Assembly (NCBI RefSeq): GCF_014200605.1
Contig: NZ_JACHCE010000007.1
Location: forward strand, 1 to 64,000
DNA: 64,000 bases
Origin: Pedobacter cryoconitis
GTDB lineage: Bacteria > Bacteroidota > Bacteroidia > Sphingobacteriales > Sphingobacteriaceae
Direction: 5' to 3'
Positions 6,995 through 16,418 of the stretch are shown here, piece by piece. How positions within the stretch are numbered: position 1 is the stretch's first letter; each line of letters begins with the position of its first letter. A program made the position numbers and the translations under genes. The notes beneath the pieces were generated by a model that saw only the letters and a list, made by a program, of their open reading frames with translations, was not told the origin of the DNA and ran no database searches.

Positions 6995-7640
6995 ATTGTT
7001 CAATAAAGGATTTTCTGGTCATCATATGCAAATAGGGATAATCTCCGGATAACTGTCTGCGCTGCTTCAGCTGATAAATAAAATGTCCTCCCAGATCAAC
7101 AACAATTGGGTTTTTTGCCTGATACCATACCCGGTGAGGATGTTTCCAGCAGAATGAGTAATAGCAGGAGGTGATAGGAAGTTTTCTCAGCTCTGGATGA
7201 TGAAAGCTTAAAACCCTTGGACTTCCCCGAAGAAAATCAGGCTTTCTGATCATCGAAAGGTGATCGGTATGGCAGAAATCATAAGCATCAAGTGCGGGAT
7301 CATTCACGTCCGGTAAATTCTTCAACACCCGGAAGCCTTTAAATTTTTTTCCATTCAGGATCCAGATCAGCTTTGGATAAAAGGCTTCTCTGCTTTTTAG
7401 CTCTTCCAGGCAAATAGGAGAGTTCTGAAATTCTAGCGTAGTCCCGCAGGGGGTATGTACATCTGCGCGATGAATCTCTCCCAATGTAATATCAGAAAAA
7501 CTTACCTCTCTGAAGGCAGGAGGGAAGGCTGCTTTCCAATTGCGATGCCATTCCGTTTCTCCATGATAATTATTTAAAGCCCTCTTTATTCCTTTAGAGG
7601 GTTGCTTATGGTCTATGAATAGAGAAGAATCAGGCTCCAT
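6984..7640 (-). CDS. CoiA-like competence/nuclease-domain protein
   Basis: 218 residues from ATG 7640; the longer frame to 7673 lacks a better start. The middle contains the CoiA/PD-(D/E)xK-like signature EIHRADVHTP followed by TTLEFQNSPI and LEELKSREAFY, then a strand PKLIWILNG. CoiA proteins take part in natural transformation in Firmicutes, but Bacteroidetes relatives are found outside competence loci and their job is unsettled. A SYYSFCWKHPH region with Cys, Trp and His lies near the C-terminus. There is no signal peptide, so it is cytosolic. It is the first gene of a two-gene unit with the DUF6122-like protein and has its own promoter just upstream. Confidence 0.6.
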   Translation of the reverse strand: MEPDSSLFIDHKQPSKGIKRALNNYHGETEWHRNWKAAFPPAFREVSFSDITLGEIHRADVHTPCGTTLEFQNSPICLEELKSREAFYPKLIWILNGKKFKGFRVLKNLPDVNDPALDAYDFCHTDHLSMIRKPDFLRGSPRVLSFHHPELRKLPITSCYYSFCWKHPHRVWYQAKNPIVVDLGGHFIYQLKQRRQLSGDYPYLHMMTRKSFIEQYVR

Positions 7641-7670
7641 ATAATAATACTGCAGGAATATACAATTATA

Positions 7671-7701
7671 CAAATCTATACTAATATTTTTAGTGAACCA
7701 A
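7671..7701 (-). promoter_or_regulatory. Bacteroidetes-type promoter for the CoiA-like operon
   Basis: Minus strand TAGATTTG (7671-7678) fits the TAnnTTTG -7 element. TTG at 7699-7701 lies 20 bp upstream as the -33 element. The implied transcript starts near 7665, about 25 nt before ATG 7640. Confidence 0.5.
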
Positions 7702-8142
7702 TATTTTGAAAAAACAAAAAAGATTTTAGCTGTAAATATTATTTATACTGTTTTATACCAGTTAAAAACTATTAAAAATCTAATAATCTTAACTCAGTTG
7801 TCTATAAAAATATAGAAAAAAGGTATTAGTGTATTCATCAGATTCCATATCAAACTTATAAAACCTCATCAGAACTTTATGCAGGAATGTAATTTAATTA
7901 TTAAGATATAATTAGAGCTGATATTATACTAATGTAAGCTCATTTTCAGATAATTTAATACCTATAATTCCTGCTGAAAATCTTTAAAATAAAAACATAA
8001 CTATCTGAATATAAATAGTTTTCTTTAATCTCATTTTAATTTAGAACTATTATAAATAATACTTGGATCTATTCTAAATAATGATTTGTTTTGCCTCATC
8101 TTATCAATACATCTATTGTTCAATATTTAATTTTTCATCCAT
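7702..8142. other. AT-rich intergenic region upstream of the imelysin operon
   Basis: About 440 bp with very low G+C separates divergent genes. No open frame looks coding. There is no clear TAnnTTTG element on the plus strand, no obvious Fur-like palindrome and no terminator. It must carry the start signals for the operon beginning at 8143, but I cannot point to them. Confidence 0.5.
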
Positions 8143-9402
8143 ATGAGGAGATCATTATTACTCACATTAGGGCTGGCACTTTCAATGGCCGCCTGTAAAA
8201 AAACTGATAAAACCACTCCTGATTCGCCAGTTGATCAGCAATCTCAGATTGTAGATAACTATGCTAATATTTTAGAGGCAGGATATCAGGACTCTTATAC
8301 AACTGCACTTACCCTGCAGGCTAAAATAAATGCTTTTGTAGCTAATCCAACTGCACAAGCTTTAACTGATGCCCAGAATGCCTGGTTAGCTGCCCGCGAA
8401 CCTTATATGCAAACTGAAATGGGACGTTTCTACGGTGGTCCTATTGATGGGGATAGTGGCGATGGATTATTAAACTCATGGCCATTGGATGAAGGTTACG
8501 TAGATTATCTGGCAGGTGATTCACATGGATATGCCGCTTATTCAAGTCCTGATTTTACTACAGGTATTATTAATATGCCTGCTAAATTCCCAACGATTAA
8601 TGAGAGTCTGTTAGTGACTAATAATCAGCCGGATGGTGGCACAACGAATGCAAACGGTGATAATGTAGAAGTTTCGGCAGGTTACCATGCCATAGAGTTT
8701 TTATTATGGGGCCAGGATGATACACCTGCACAAAACAAAATTCCCGGACAGCGTTCTTATAAAGATTATCTGACCACTGCTGATGCTACTGCTCCAAATG
8801 GTACCCGCAGGGCACAATATCTGCAAACCGTTACACAATTATTGGTAGAGAACCTCAAAACAATGGTTGATGCCTGGGCACCTAATGCCAATAATTACCG
8901 TAAAACTTTTGAAGCGAACACCTCAGCAGCTATTGCCAATATGTTTAACGGAATTGGGCGTTTGGCAAAAGGAGAGATGGCAGGAGAAAGAATGGGCGTT
9001 CCTTTAGCGCTACACGCACAGGAGCAGGAACATTCTTGTTTCAGCGATAATACACATCGTGATTTATTCCTGGATATGCAGGGTATCGCAAATGTGTATA
9101 ATGGTAAATACACCAGCATCAATGGTACATTAACCAGCGGACCTGGCTTAAGTGCTTATGTGAAGTCTCTTAATTCGGCTGATGATACAAAAATGCAAAC
9201 CTTACTAACCAATGCACAGACAAGTTTACAAAACATTATCACCAACAAACCTTTTGACTGGTTAATTGACGGAAGTAACCCCTCTGGTAATCAGATCGTT
9301 CAAAAAGGAGTGACAGATGTAAGTGCAGTTGCTGACTGGGTTTCTCAAATAGCTCATGATCTGAATCTTAGCCAGGTAAACATTCCTGCGGAGAACGATT
9401 AG
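8143..9402 (+). CDS. imelysin-family lipoprotein (iron-regulated/ICMP type)
   Basis: 419 residues with a lipoprotein signal peptide ending in LSMAACKK (lipid-anchored Cys near residue 18). Imelysin (peptidase M75 family) features are clear: ALTDAQNAWLAAREPYMQTEMGRF, GGPIDG and LLNSWPLDEGYVDY in the first half, then the signature GYHAIEFLLWGQD (G-x-H-x-x-E) at about residues 184-196. The fold is two helical bundles. Despite the peptidase name, members act in envelope metal or heme binding and are often iron-regulated. It is the first gene of a five-gene run with a di-heme oxidoreductase, a second imelysin, an HTTM protein and a TonB receptor. The 98-bp gap to the next gene is the largest in the operon. 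Confidence 0.9.
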   Translation: MRRSLLLTLGLALSMAACKKTDKTTPDSPVDQQSQIVDNYANILEAGYQDSYTTALTLQAKINAFVANPTAQALTDAQNAWLAAREPYMQTEMGRFYGGPIDGDSGDGLLNSWPLDEGYVDYLAGDSHGYAAYSSPDFTTGIINMPAKFPTINESLLVTNNQPDGGTTNANGDNVEVSAGYHAIEFLLWGQDDTPAQNKIPGQRSYKDYLTTADATAPNGTRRAQYLQTVTQLLVENLKTMVDAWAPNANNYRKTFEANTSAAIANMFNGIGRLAKGEMAGERMGVPLALHAQEQEHSCFSDNTHRDLFLDMQGIANVYNGKYTSINGTLTSGPGLSAYVKSLNSADDTKMQTLLTNAQTSLQNIITNKPFDWLIDGSNPSGNQIVQKGVTDVSAVADWVSQIAHDLNLSQVNIPAEND

Positions 9403-9500
9403 AGAAAACGGCGTTATTTTCTGATCAGGAAATTTAAAGATTATTTGTTTTCTCATTGACAAAACAAATAATCTTTTGTGATTTAAATAGATAATAAATA

Positions 9501-10970
9501 ATGAAAGTAAAATCGCGTTATCAAAAGCCTTTTGTAATGGGTGTCATTTGCCTGTTCATTGGACTGATTTTATATATGGAGGGCTGTTCTAAAAATAATA
9601 TGACGCCCACCGCTGATAATACTGGTGATACAGTTCAGTTGACTGATGAAGAACTGCAAGGAGGGGTAAACGGTACAATTAACCTGCAGACCGGTGATGC
9701 ATTTGCGCAGCCCATTCCACCAATGCTAACCGCCGATGTGATTAATTTCAAGGTTGGACGTTCCTTTTTTCATACCAACTGGGTCACAGCGCCAGCATCC
9801 ACACAGGCAGTAGATGGCCTGGGTCCAATTTTTAATACCAGTTCCTGCAATAGCTGTCATGTGGAAGATGGGCGCGGCCGTACTCCTTTTTCTCCAACAG
9901 AACAATTGAGTTCGGTACTGATGCGTTTGAGTATTCCCGGACAAGATCCGCATGGCGGACCAAATCCTGAGCCTGATCTGGGATTGCAGTTCAGGAATAA
10001 TGCTATTTTACAGGCTAACCCTGACGGGCAGGTTTATGTAGTTTATACAAACTCTACGGTCACGTATCCTGATGGCTCTACGACAATCTTAAGAGTGCCT
10101 GCATATCAATTTAAAAACCTGCGTAACGGTCATCCCGTTAATTTCATGAGTTCTCCGCGTATAGCACCTCAATTAATTGGTATGGGACTTTTACAAGCTG
10201 TTCCAGAAGCTACAATTCTTTCTTTTATTGCAGCGAATAACGCTAAAAACGATGGGATTAAAGGCAAGGCGAACTATGTATGGAACGTAGAAAAACAGCA
10301 GGTTATGCTGGGGCGTTTCGGCTGGAAGGCGAATGAACCTGATATCCGTCAGCAGGTTGCCGGTGCATTAAGCGGAGATATTGGCATTACTACACCTATA
10401 TTTCCTGCTGCAAGCCTTTATGGAATAGAACTTACTTTATTTGGTTCTTTGCCCGATGGAAGTAATAAACCCGGAGAAGCCGAGCTGCCAGAACCATTTT
10501 TCACCAATACGGTTTTTTATACCGAAGCATTAGCTGTCCCGCAGAGAAGAAACTGGAAAGATGCGACAGTTGTACATGGTAAAGCTCTTTTTGTTCAGGT
10601 AGCCTGTGCAAGATGCCATAATCCTGAAATGAAAACCGGTAATTTTTCTGATGTCCCTTTATTGTCTAACCAGACAATTCATCCATATACAGACCTCTTA
10701 TTGCATGATATGGGGCCTGATCTGGCAGACGGACGTGGTGATTACCTGGCTTCGGGCAGTGAATGGCGTACACAGCCACTCTGGGGAATTGGGCTGGTTA
10801 ACCTTGTCAACAATAACAACGGTATGTTTTTGATGCACGACGGACGTGCCCGCACCATTGAAGAAGCTATTTTATGGCATGGCGGTGAAGCTTCTAATTC
10901 AAAACAGGCTTTCATGAAGTTATCAAAAGCCGACCGTGACGCACTCATTAAATTTGTAAACGACCTATAA
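9501..10970 (+). CDS. di-heme oxidoreductase (DHOR/DUF1111, putative thiol oxidoreductase)
   Basis: 489 residues. The N-terminus has a membrane/lipoprotein-like segment ending in LYMEGCSKN (Cys about residue 29). Two c-type heme sites are visible: CNSCH at about 116-120 within NTSSCNSCHVEDGRGR, and CARCH at about 368-372 followed by NPEMKTG. Between them, PRIAPQLIGMGLLQAVPEATI, GRFGWKA and a later LLLHDMGPDLADGRGD and LMHDGRARTIEEAILWHGGEA are the conserved DHOR blocks; the second and third supply likely axial and active-site His/Met residues. The enzyme should sit at the periplasmic face, taking electrons from or giving them to a metal complex or peroxide. In this operon it lies between two imelysins, so iron redox chemistry is the natural guess. 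Confidence 0.9.
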   Translation: MKVKSRYQKPFVMGVICLFIGLILYMEGCSKNNMTPTADNTGDTVQLTDEELQGGVNGTINLQTGDAFAQPIPPMLTADVINFKVGRSFFHTNWVTAPASTQAVDGLGPIFNTSSCNSCHVEDGRGRTPFSPTEQLSSVLMRLSIPGQDPHGGPNPEPDLGLQFRNNAILQANPDGQVYVVYTNSTVTYPDGSTTILRVPAYQFKNLRNGHPVNFMSSPRIAPQLIGMGLLQAVPEATILSFIAANNAKNDGIKGKANYVWNVEKQQVMLGRFGWKANEPDIRQQVAGALSGDIGITTPIFPAASLYGIELTLFGSLPDGSNKPGEAELPEPFFTNTVFYTEALAVPQRRNWKDATVVHGKALFVQVACARCHNPEMKTGNFSDVPLLSNQTIHPYTDLLLHDMGPDLADGRGDYLASGSEWRTQPLWGIGLVNLVNNNNGMFLMHDGRARTIEEAILWHGGEASNSKQAFMKLSKADRDALIKFVNDL

Positions 10971-10979
10971 TTTGATATT

Positions 10980-12083
10980 ATGTATTTAAATAAAAAAATA
11001 ATTGCTGCAGCAATGCTGGCTTTAGTTGCATCAGCCTGCTCTAAAAGTGCTGATTCAGGTAATTCATCGTCGTTATTTGGTGGCTATGATCAAACTGCTA
11101 TGCTGAATAATATTGGTAATAATATACTGCTGGCAGGAATAAATAACCTTTCCTCAAGTGCTGCTGCAGCCACAACCGCAATTAATGCTTTTACTGCTAA
11201 TCCGACTGCAAACACGCTGACTGCCGCTCAGAATGCCTGGGCTGCACTAGCACAGAACTGGGGTTCTTCGGCTTCTTTTAGTTTTGGTCCGCTGAATGAT
11301 AATTTAATAGCAGCAAATGTAGATACCTGGCCTGCAAATCCGGCCAAAATAGAAGCTGCTGTCAATTCAAACGCCAATGCGGCAAGTATAGGGGCAGATA
11401 CTAAAGGCTTAAAAGGACTGGAATATTTACTATTTGACCAAAACGGTAATGCAGCAGTCTTAGCAAAATATACTGGTATAGGAGCAGTAAACAGAAGTGC
11501 TTTTTTGAACTCTGTAACACAGGAACTCACCTCACAACTAACCAGTTTGCAAAGTAAATGGAATAGTGGTTACCTCAATGCTTTTGAAAATGCCAAAGGA
11601 AATGATGTAAGCAGTTCAACCAGCCAGGTTGTCAATGCGATTTCTCTTTACCTGGATGAAGTTAAGAACATGAAAATCGGCAATCCGATTGGTATGGGGG
11701 TTAAAGTGAATGATAATCAGCCACATCCCGATCTGATTGAATATAAACTGGCTGAACAGTCATTACCGGTCATGAAAGCGAATGTACAGGCAATGAAAGC
11801 GGCATTTGACGGTGGGACAGGACAGGGGCTGGATGATTTACTGAACTATACGAAAGCACAAAAAAACGGTACAAATCTTTCTACTCTGGTTGATAATCAG
11901 TTTGATGATGTGATCAGTAAAATAAATTTAGTGAATGCCCCGTATGCTACTGCAGTTGGTACTCAGAAACAGCAATTGCAAAGTGTGTTTAGTTCATTAA
12001 AAACGTTGATTGCTTATTTTAAGGTAGATGTTGCAAATAACCTTGGGGTGACTATTACATTTTCAGATACTGATGGTGATTAA
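10980..12083 (+). CDS. second imelysin-family lipoprotein
   Basis: 367 residues with lipoprotein signal LALVASACSKS (Cys about residue 20). The family pattern is preserved: TAAQNAWAALAQNWGSSASF, GPLND, NVDTWPANPAKIEAAV, then GLKGLEYLLFDQNG in the place of the G-x-H-x-x-E signature. His is replaced, so the metal-binding site differs from that of the first imelysin. PHPDLIEYKLAEQS marks the second helical bundle. It starts 9 bp after the di-heme oxidoreductase and ends 9 bp before the HTTM gene, so it is firmly part of the operon. The paired dissimilar imelysins may hold different ligands or form a heteromer around the oxidoreductase; this is inference. Confidence 0.88.
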   Translation: MYLNKKIIAAAMLALVASACSKSADSGNSSSLFGGYDQTAMLNNIGNNILLAGINNLSSSAAAATTAINAFTANPTANTLTAAQNAWAALAQNWGSSASFSFGPLNDNLIAANVDTWPANPAKIEAAVNSNANAASIGADTKGLKGLEYLLFDQNGNAAVLAKYTGIGAVNRSAFLNSVTQELTSQLTSLQSKWNSGYLNAFENAKGNDVSSSTSQVVNAISLYLDEVKNMKIGNPIGMGVKVNDNQPHPDLIEYKLAEQSLPVMKANVQAMKAAFDGGTGQGLDDLLNYTKAQKNGTNLSTLVDNQFDDVISKINLVNAPYATAVGTQKQQLQSVFSSLKTLIAYFKVDVANNLGVTITFSDTDGD

Positions 12084-12092
12084 ATTTTAAAC

Positions 12093-13463
12093 ATGTACCG
12101 GCAGAGATTTTCAAGCTTTCAACTGAACCGTAAACTGAATGAGCCTGTAGATGCAGCTTCGCTGGCATTTTTCAGGATCGTCTTCGGGTGTATTATGTTG
12201 TTCAGTCAGCTGCGGTTTTTATCGAAAGGCTGGGTATATTTATTGTATATCAAGCCGAAGTTCTTCTTTAAATACTATGGTTTTCATTGGGTACCAGTAT
12301 TATCAGGAAACTGGATGTATGTACCCTGGATAGTAATGATTTTCTGCCTGGTGCTGATTATTATTGGTAAGTACTACCGTGTGGCCATCACTTTGTTTTT
12401 TCTTTTATTCTCTTATACGGAATTATTAGATATCACCAATTACTTAAATCATTATTATCTGATCACTGTCTTATCATTTCTAATGATTTTCCTGCCGATG
12501 AATGCGGCCTTCAGTCTGGATTCCCGGAATTGGAAACAACCAGCAATGGTCCCCCGCTGGACACTCACCGTACTGCGTTTACAGGTTGGCCTTGTTTATT
12601 TTTTTGCAGGTTTGTCCAAGATCAAATATGACTGGCTGATGAGTGCAGAACCGATGAAAACATGGCTTGCGGCCTGCTGGAATATCCCTGTTATTGGTAC
12701 ATGGCTGGCAATGCCGGTTACTGCCTACATATTTAGCTGGGTTGGAATGTTATTCGATTTGACCGCTGTTTTTCTTTTATTGAATAAGAAGACAAGGCCC
12801 TATGAATATATAGTGATTGTGATTTTTCACCTGATGACGTTCTGGCTTTTTTACATTGGCATTTTTCCACTGGTCATGATGGGGATAGCACTGGTTTTTT
12901 TCTCTCCGGCATTTCATCGCCGTATTTTAAACAAATGCCTGTACTGGATGAATAAAAAGACTGGTGAAAACTATGCTGATATCCCATTAAGTTTTTCTTT
13001 TACTGTTAACCAAAGTGCATATGCATTCTTTTTCGGATTGTATCTTTTGATACAATTGATATTGCCGCTGCGGTATCTCTTTTATAAAGGGAATGTTTTA
13101 TGGACAGAGCAGGGGTATCGCTACGCCTGGAATGTGATGCTGATAGAGAAAGATGGTTATGTTGAATTTTATGTACAGGATAAAGCCACAGGAGAAAGAT
13201 TTATAGAATACCCTAAAAAATATCTTACCCCGCTGCAAGAAAAAATGATGAGCACACAGCCGGATATGATCCTGCAGTATGCTGCTTTTCTGGCCGGTAA
13301 ATATCAAATTAAACTGAAACATGAGGTCGCAGTATATGCTGATACCTACGTGTCACTGAATAAAAGACCGGGTCAGCTTTATATTGACCCAAAAGTTGAC
13401 TTGTCAAAAGAGCAGGACAGCTTTGCACAGAAAAAATGGATTTTATCCGAAAAAAAACTATAG
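12093..13463 (+). CDS. HTTM domain membrane protein (vitamin-K-carboxylase-like)
   Basis: 456 residues with an HTTM domain over residues 10-280: LNEPVDAASLAFFRIVFGCIML opens helix one, LLDITNYLNHYYLITVLSFLMIF holds the conserved N-x-L-N-H-Y-Y segment, and RLQVGLVYFFAGLSKI with MTFWLFYIGIFPLVMMG complete the bundle. A soluble C-terminal part from about 340 (GYRYAWNVMLIEKDGYVEFYV) resembles the region after HTTM in bacterial homologues. The family relates to vitamin-K-dependent gamma-carboxylase, but bacterial members have no proven carboxylase chemistry. HTTM genes next to imelysin and TonB genes recur in Bacteroidetes, suggesting an inner-membrane partner for the lipoproteins. It is followed directly by the receptor gene with no gap. 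Confidence 0.85.
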   Translation: MYRQRFSSFQLNRKLNEPVDAASLAFFRIVFGCIMLFSQLRFLSKGWVYLLYIKPKFFFKYYGFHWVPVLSGNWMYVPWIVMIFCLVLIIIGKYYRVAITLFFLLFSYTELLDITNYLNHYYLITVLSFLMIFLPMNAAFSLDSRNWKQPAMVPRWTLTVLRLQVGLVYFFAGLSKIKYDWLMSAEPMKTWLAACWNIPVIGTWLAMPVTAYIFSWVGMLFDLTAVFLLLNKKTRPYEYIVIVIFHLMTFWLFYIGIFPLVMMGIALVFFSPAFHRRILNKCLYWMNKKTGENYADIPLSFSFTVNQSAYAFFFGLYLLIQLILPLRYLFYKGNVLWTEQGYRYAWNVMLIEKDGYVEFYVQDKATGERFIEYPKKYLTPLQEKMMSTQPDMILQYAAFLAGKYQIKLKHEVAVYADTYVSLNKRPGQLYIDPKVDLSKEQDSFAQKKWILSEKKL

Positions 13464-15869
13464 ATGGCTAAGAGATTTACTTTTTTGTTTTTTGCTTTGA
13501 TTTCTTCAATAGCAGTTCAGGCGCAGAAAATAAACATTTCAGGTTTTGTAAAAGATCAGACAACAAATACTGGTGTTCCCTATGCCAGCCTGTTTTTTAC
13601 AAAAAACACGGGTTGTACGGGTGATAGCCTGGGACATTTCAATTATATACTGAAAGCAGGAAAATACAATGTGATTATCAAAGCTGTTGGTTATGAAAGC
13701 AGAGCTTTTGAATGGAAAGTTGATGCATCTGGAAATCAGAAGTCTTTTGAATTGAAATCCATTGCTAATCAATTGGGTACAGTTAGTATCATAGGCGCAC
13801 AGCAACAGCTTTCGGATGTAAAGCTGCAGACACAAACTGCAGGTACTACAATCTATGCAGGTAAGAAGAATGAAATCATAGATTTAAATACAATATCGGC
13901 CAATACTGCAATTAACAGTACCCGGCAGGTATATGCTAAAATACCAGGTGTAAACATCATTGAAAATGATGAAGCAGGGGTACAGTTAAGTATCGCTACC
14001 CGCGGATTAAATCCTAACCGGACTACCGAGTTTAACTCCAGACAAAATGGATATGATATCAGTGCTGATCCGATTGGTTATCCTGAAAACTATTATACGC
14101 CCCCAACTGATGGACTGGATAATATTGAAATTATCCGGGGGGCAGCGTCTCTTCAATACGGCACACAGTTTGGCGGCTTGTTAAACTTTAAGATGAAACA
14201 GGGTCCTGTAGATAAAACATTTGAACTGGTAAGCAAGCAAACCGCAGGCAGTTATGGTTTTTTCAATTCGTTTAACAGTATCGGCGGACAAGATAAAAAA
14301 CTAAATTACTATGCTTTTTATAATTTTAAACGCGGCGATGGCTGGCGCCAGAACACGGGTTTTAATGTACATAACGCTTACCTTTCTTTAAAATATGCTT
14401 TTACACCAAAACTGACATTGGGTTTTGAGTATACTTTTATGGATTACCGTTTACAACAACCCGGTGGGCTTACCGATCAGGAGTTTAAAGAAAATCCAAG
14501 ACAATCGTTGCGCAACAGGAACTGGTTTGCAGCTACCTGGAATATTCCTGCACTGACGTTGAAATATGATATTGACAGTAATAATCTGCTTTCCGTAAAA
14601 GTATATTCCTTAATTGCTGACAGGAAAAACGTAGGTGATCTTAATTCTATTATTTATCCTGATGATCCCTCAAAGCCGCGTACCGTCATGAATGATCAGT
14701 ACCGCAATTATTATATGGAAACAAGATATATTCATCATTATGAGCTGGTTAATGGAATTAAATCATCTTTCTTAGCGGGTGTGCGTGCTTATCATGGAGA
14801 TACACACCGCATACAGGGATATAATTATACGGGCTCAGATGCTAATTTTTCAGTCCGTGATAATGATAATCTGCAAATTGATTATCGTTTTCCATCTTAT
14901 AATGCTGCGGCATTTGCAGAAAATGTATTTCAATTAACCAATAAGTTATCTGTGATTCCGGGCGCAAGATTTGAATATATCAGGACCAATGCAAATGGTT
15001 ATACCATACCTGATACGACAACGAATATCAAGACTCCCGGTCATGAATCGCATACACGTAAATTTGTATTATTAGGAATGGGGCTAGACTATAAAATAAG
15101 TCGCAAAACTGATTTTTATGCCAATTTTTCTCAGAATTACAGCCCTGTTTCTTTTACTGATATTATCATTTCACAACCCACACTGAAGGTTGACCCTGAT
15201 TTGAAAGATGTAAAAGGTTATAATTTTGACCTGGGTTACCGCGGACAGATCAGCAACCTGGTTAACTTCGATTTAAGTGGATTCTATCTGCTTTATAAAA
15301 ACAGAATTGGTACTTTGCTTCAGACTGATGGTGGGGGAGATGTATATCAGTATGAAACTAATATCAGTGATTCCCGTAGTATTGGCGTTGAAACCTATGC
15401 AGAGATAAATCTTTTGCATTTACTGCCACAATACCGGTACAGCGAATATAAGATATCTCTTTTTGGTTCTGTATCTTATACCAATGCAAGTTATATTGAT
15501 GTACCAGCCGACCGTAAACAATTTGAAGGTAAAAAGGTAGAATATGCGGCGCCCTGGATTGATAGATATGGGATAGATTTTCTATTTAAACACTTTAGCG
15601 GCAGTTTGCAATATTCTTATACCGATGCAGAGTTTTCGGATGCCACCAATGCTAAAGCTTCAACTGACGGGAGCATAGGGATTATTCCCGCCTATCATGT
15701 AATGGATTTTACAATAGGATATACGCTTAAAAGATGTAAATTGTCTTTCTCAGTGAATAATCTTGGGAATGAAATGTATTTTACAAGACGTACCACAGGA
15801 TTTCCGGGGCCTGGAATTATACCTTCGGAAGGAAGAGCTTTTTATAGTACATTGAAGTTTAATCTGTAG
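13464..15869 (+). CDS. TonB-dependent outer-membrane receptor, siderophore/iron type
   Basis: 801 residues with a Sec signal (SSIAVQAQ). Residues 23-105 are a carboxypeptidase-like beta-sandwich extension typical of Bacteroidetes receptors (KINISGFVKDQTTNTGVPYA). The plug follows: NSTRQVYAKIPGVNIIEN, TRGLNPNRTTEFNSRQNGYDI, and GLDNIEIIRGAASLQYG, which is the canonical plug end. A 22-strand barrel ends with the aromatic FYSTLKFNL. The plug and overall length resemble FecA/iron-dicitrate receptors rather than SusC, and there is no SusD partner. It closes the imelysin operon (no intergenic gap after HTTM). Substrate specificity for ferric complexes is inferred from the neighbours. Confidence 0.9.
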   Translation: MAKRFTFLFFALISSIAVQAQKINISGFVKDQTTNTGVPYASLFFTKNTGCTGDSLGHFNYILKAGKYNVIIKAVGYESRAFEWKVDASGNQKSFELKSIANQLGTVSIIGAQQQLSDVKLQTQTAGTTIYAGKKNEIIDLNTISANTAINSTRQVYAKIPGVNIIENDEAGVQLSIATRGLNPNRTTEFNSRQNGYDISADPIGYPENYYTPPTDGLDNIEIIRGAASLQYGTQFGGLLNFKMKQGPVDKTFELVSKQTAGSYGFFNSFNSIGGQDKKLNYYAFYNFKRGDGWRQNTGFNVHNAYLSLKYAFTPKLTLGFEYTFMDYRLQQPGGLTDQEFKENPRQSLRNRNWFAATWNIPALTLKYDIDSNNLLSVKVYSLIADRKNVGDLNSIIYPDDPSKPRTVMNDQYRNYYMETRYIHHYELVNGIKSSFLAGVRAYHGDTHRIQGYNYTGSDANFSVRDNDNLQIDYRFPSYNAAAFAENVFQLTNKLSVIPGARFEYIRTNANGYTIPDTTTNIKTPGHESHTRKFVLLGMGLDYKISRKTDFYANFSQNYSPVSFTDIIISQPTLKVDPDLKDVKGYNFDLGYRGQISNLVNFDLSGFYLLYKNRIGTLLQTDGGGDVYQYETNISDSRSIGVETYAEINLLHLLPQYRYSEYKISLFGSVSYTNASYIDVPADRKQFEGKKVEYAAPWIDRYGIDFLFKHFSGSLQYSYTDAEFSDATNAKASTDGSIGIIPAYHVMDFTIGYTLKRCKLSFSVNNLGNEMYFTRRTTGFPGPGIIPSEGRAFYSTLKFNL

Positions 15870-15879
15870 TTATATAATT

Positions 15880-16257
15880 GCTACATCTACACCTGATGCG
15901 AAATTATCGGTTAATGGAACTATCCATATCAAAGAGTTAAGGGTTGATATGACAGGGTTTCCGGATTATGTTTTTAACCCTGCATATTACCTTCGGCCTC
16001 TTATTGAAGTTCAAAACTATATTCAGGAAAATCATCACTTACCTGAAATGCCAACAGCACAGAATGTCTCTAAAGATGGAATTAATCTTGGCGAATTAAA
16101 TAAATTGCTGGTTAAAAAGATCGAAGAGCTGACACTTTATCTTATCCAGCAAAAACAAGAGGCTGACAAACAAAAAGAAGAAAACCTTAAGCAAAATAAA
16201 GTATTGCAGCAACAAATAAATGAATTGAAAAGTCAGCTCATAAAAAAAGTACAATAG
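15880..16257 (+). pseudogene. C-terminal fragment of a tail-fibre/adhesin-like protein
   Basis: The open frame shows the standard end of Bacteroidetes tail-fibre-domain proteins: TPDAKLSVNGTIHIKEL, then GFPDYVFNPAYYLRPLIEVQ, HHLPEMPTAQNV, NLGELNKLLVKKIEELTLYL and a coiled-coil tail rich in Gln and Lys. In intact genes this follows several hundred residues of repetitive beta structure with a signal peptide. Here the frame has no start before the homology; a TGA lies at 15853-15855 and the next ATG (15949) is within the domain. It is thus a relic left behind the TonB receptor. The first 25 residues of homology precede the only ATG, so calling a 102-residue gene would be misleading. Confidence 0.7.
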
Positions 16258-16418
16258 AATAAAATCTATTGTATCTAATAAATGTACAATCAGCTTCAAG
16301 AAAAAAATCATTAAAACCTATTTGCTAATCCTGATTAAACAAAAATCAACAAGAAATAATATTCTTGTCCCCCTTTTGTAATTTCGATCGTTATTCGGGA
16401 AAAAACAAGTATTAAGTA

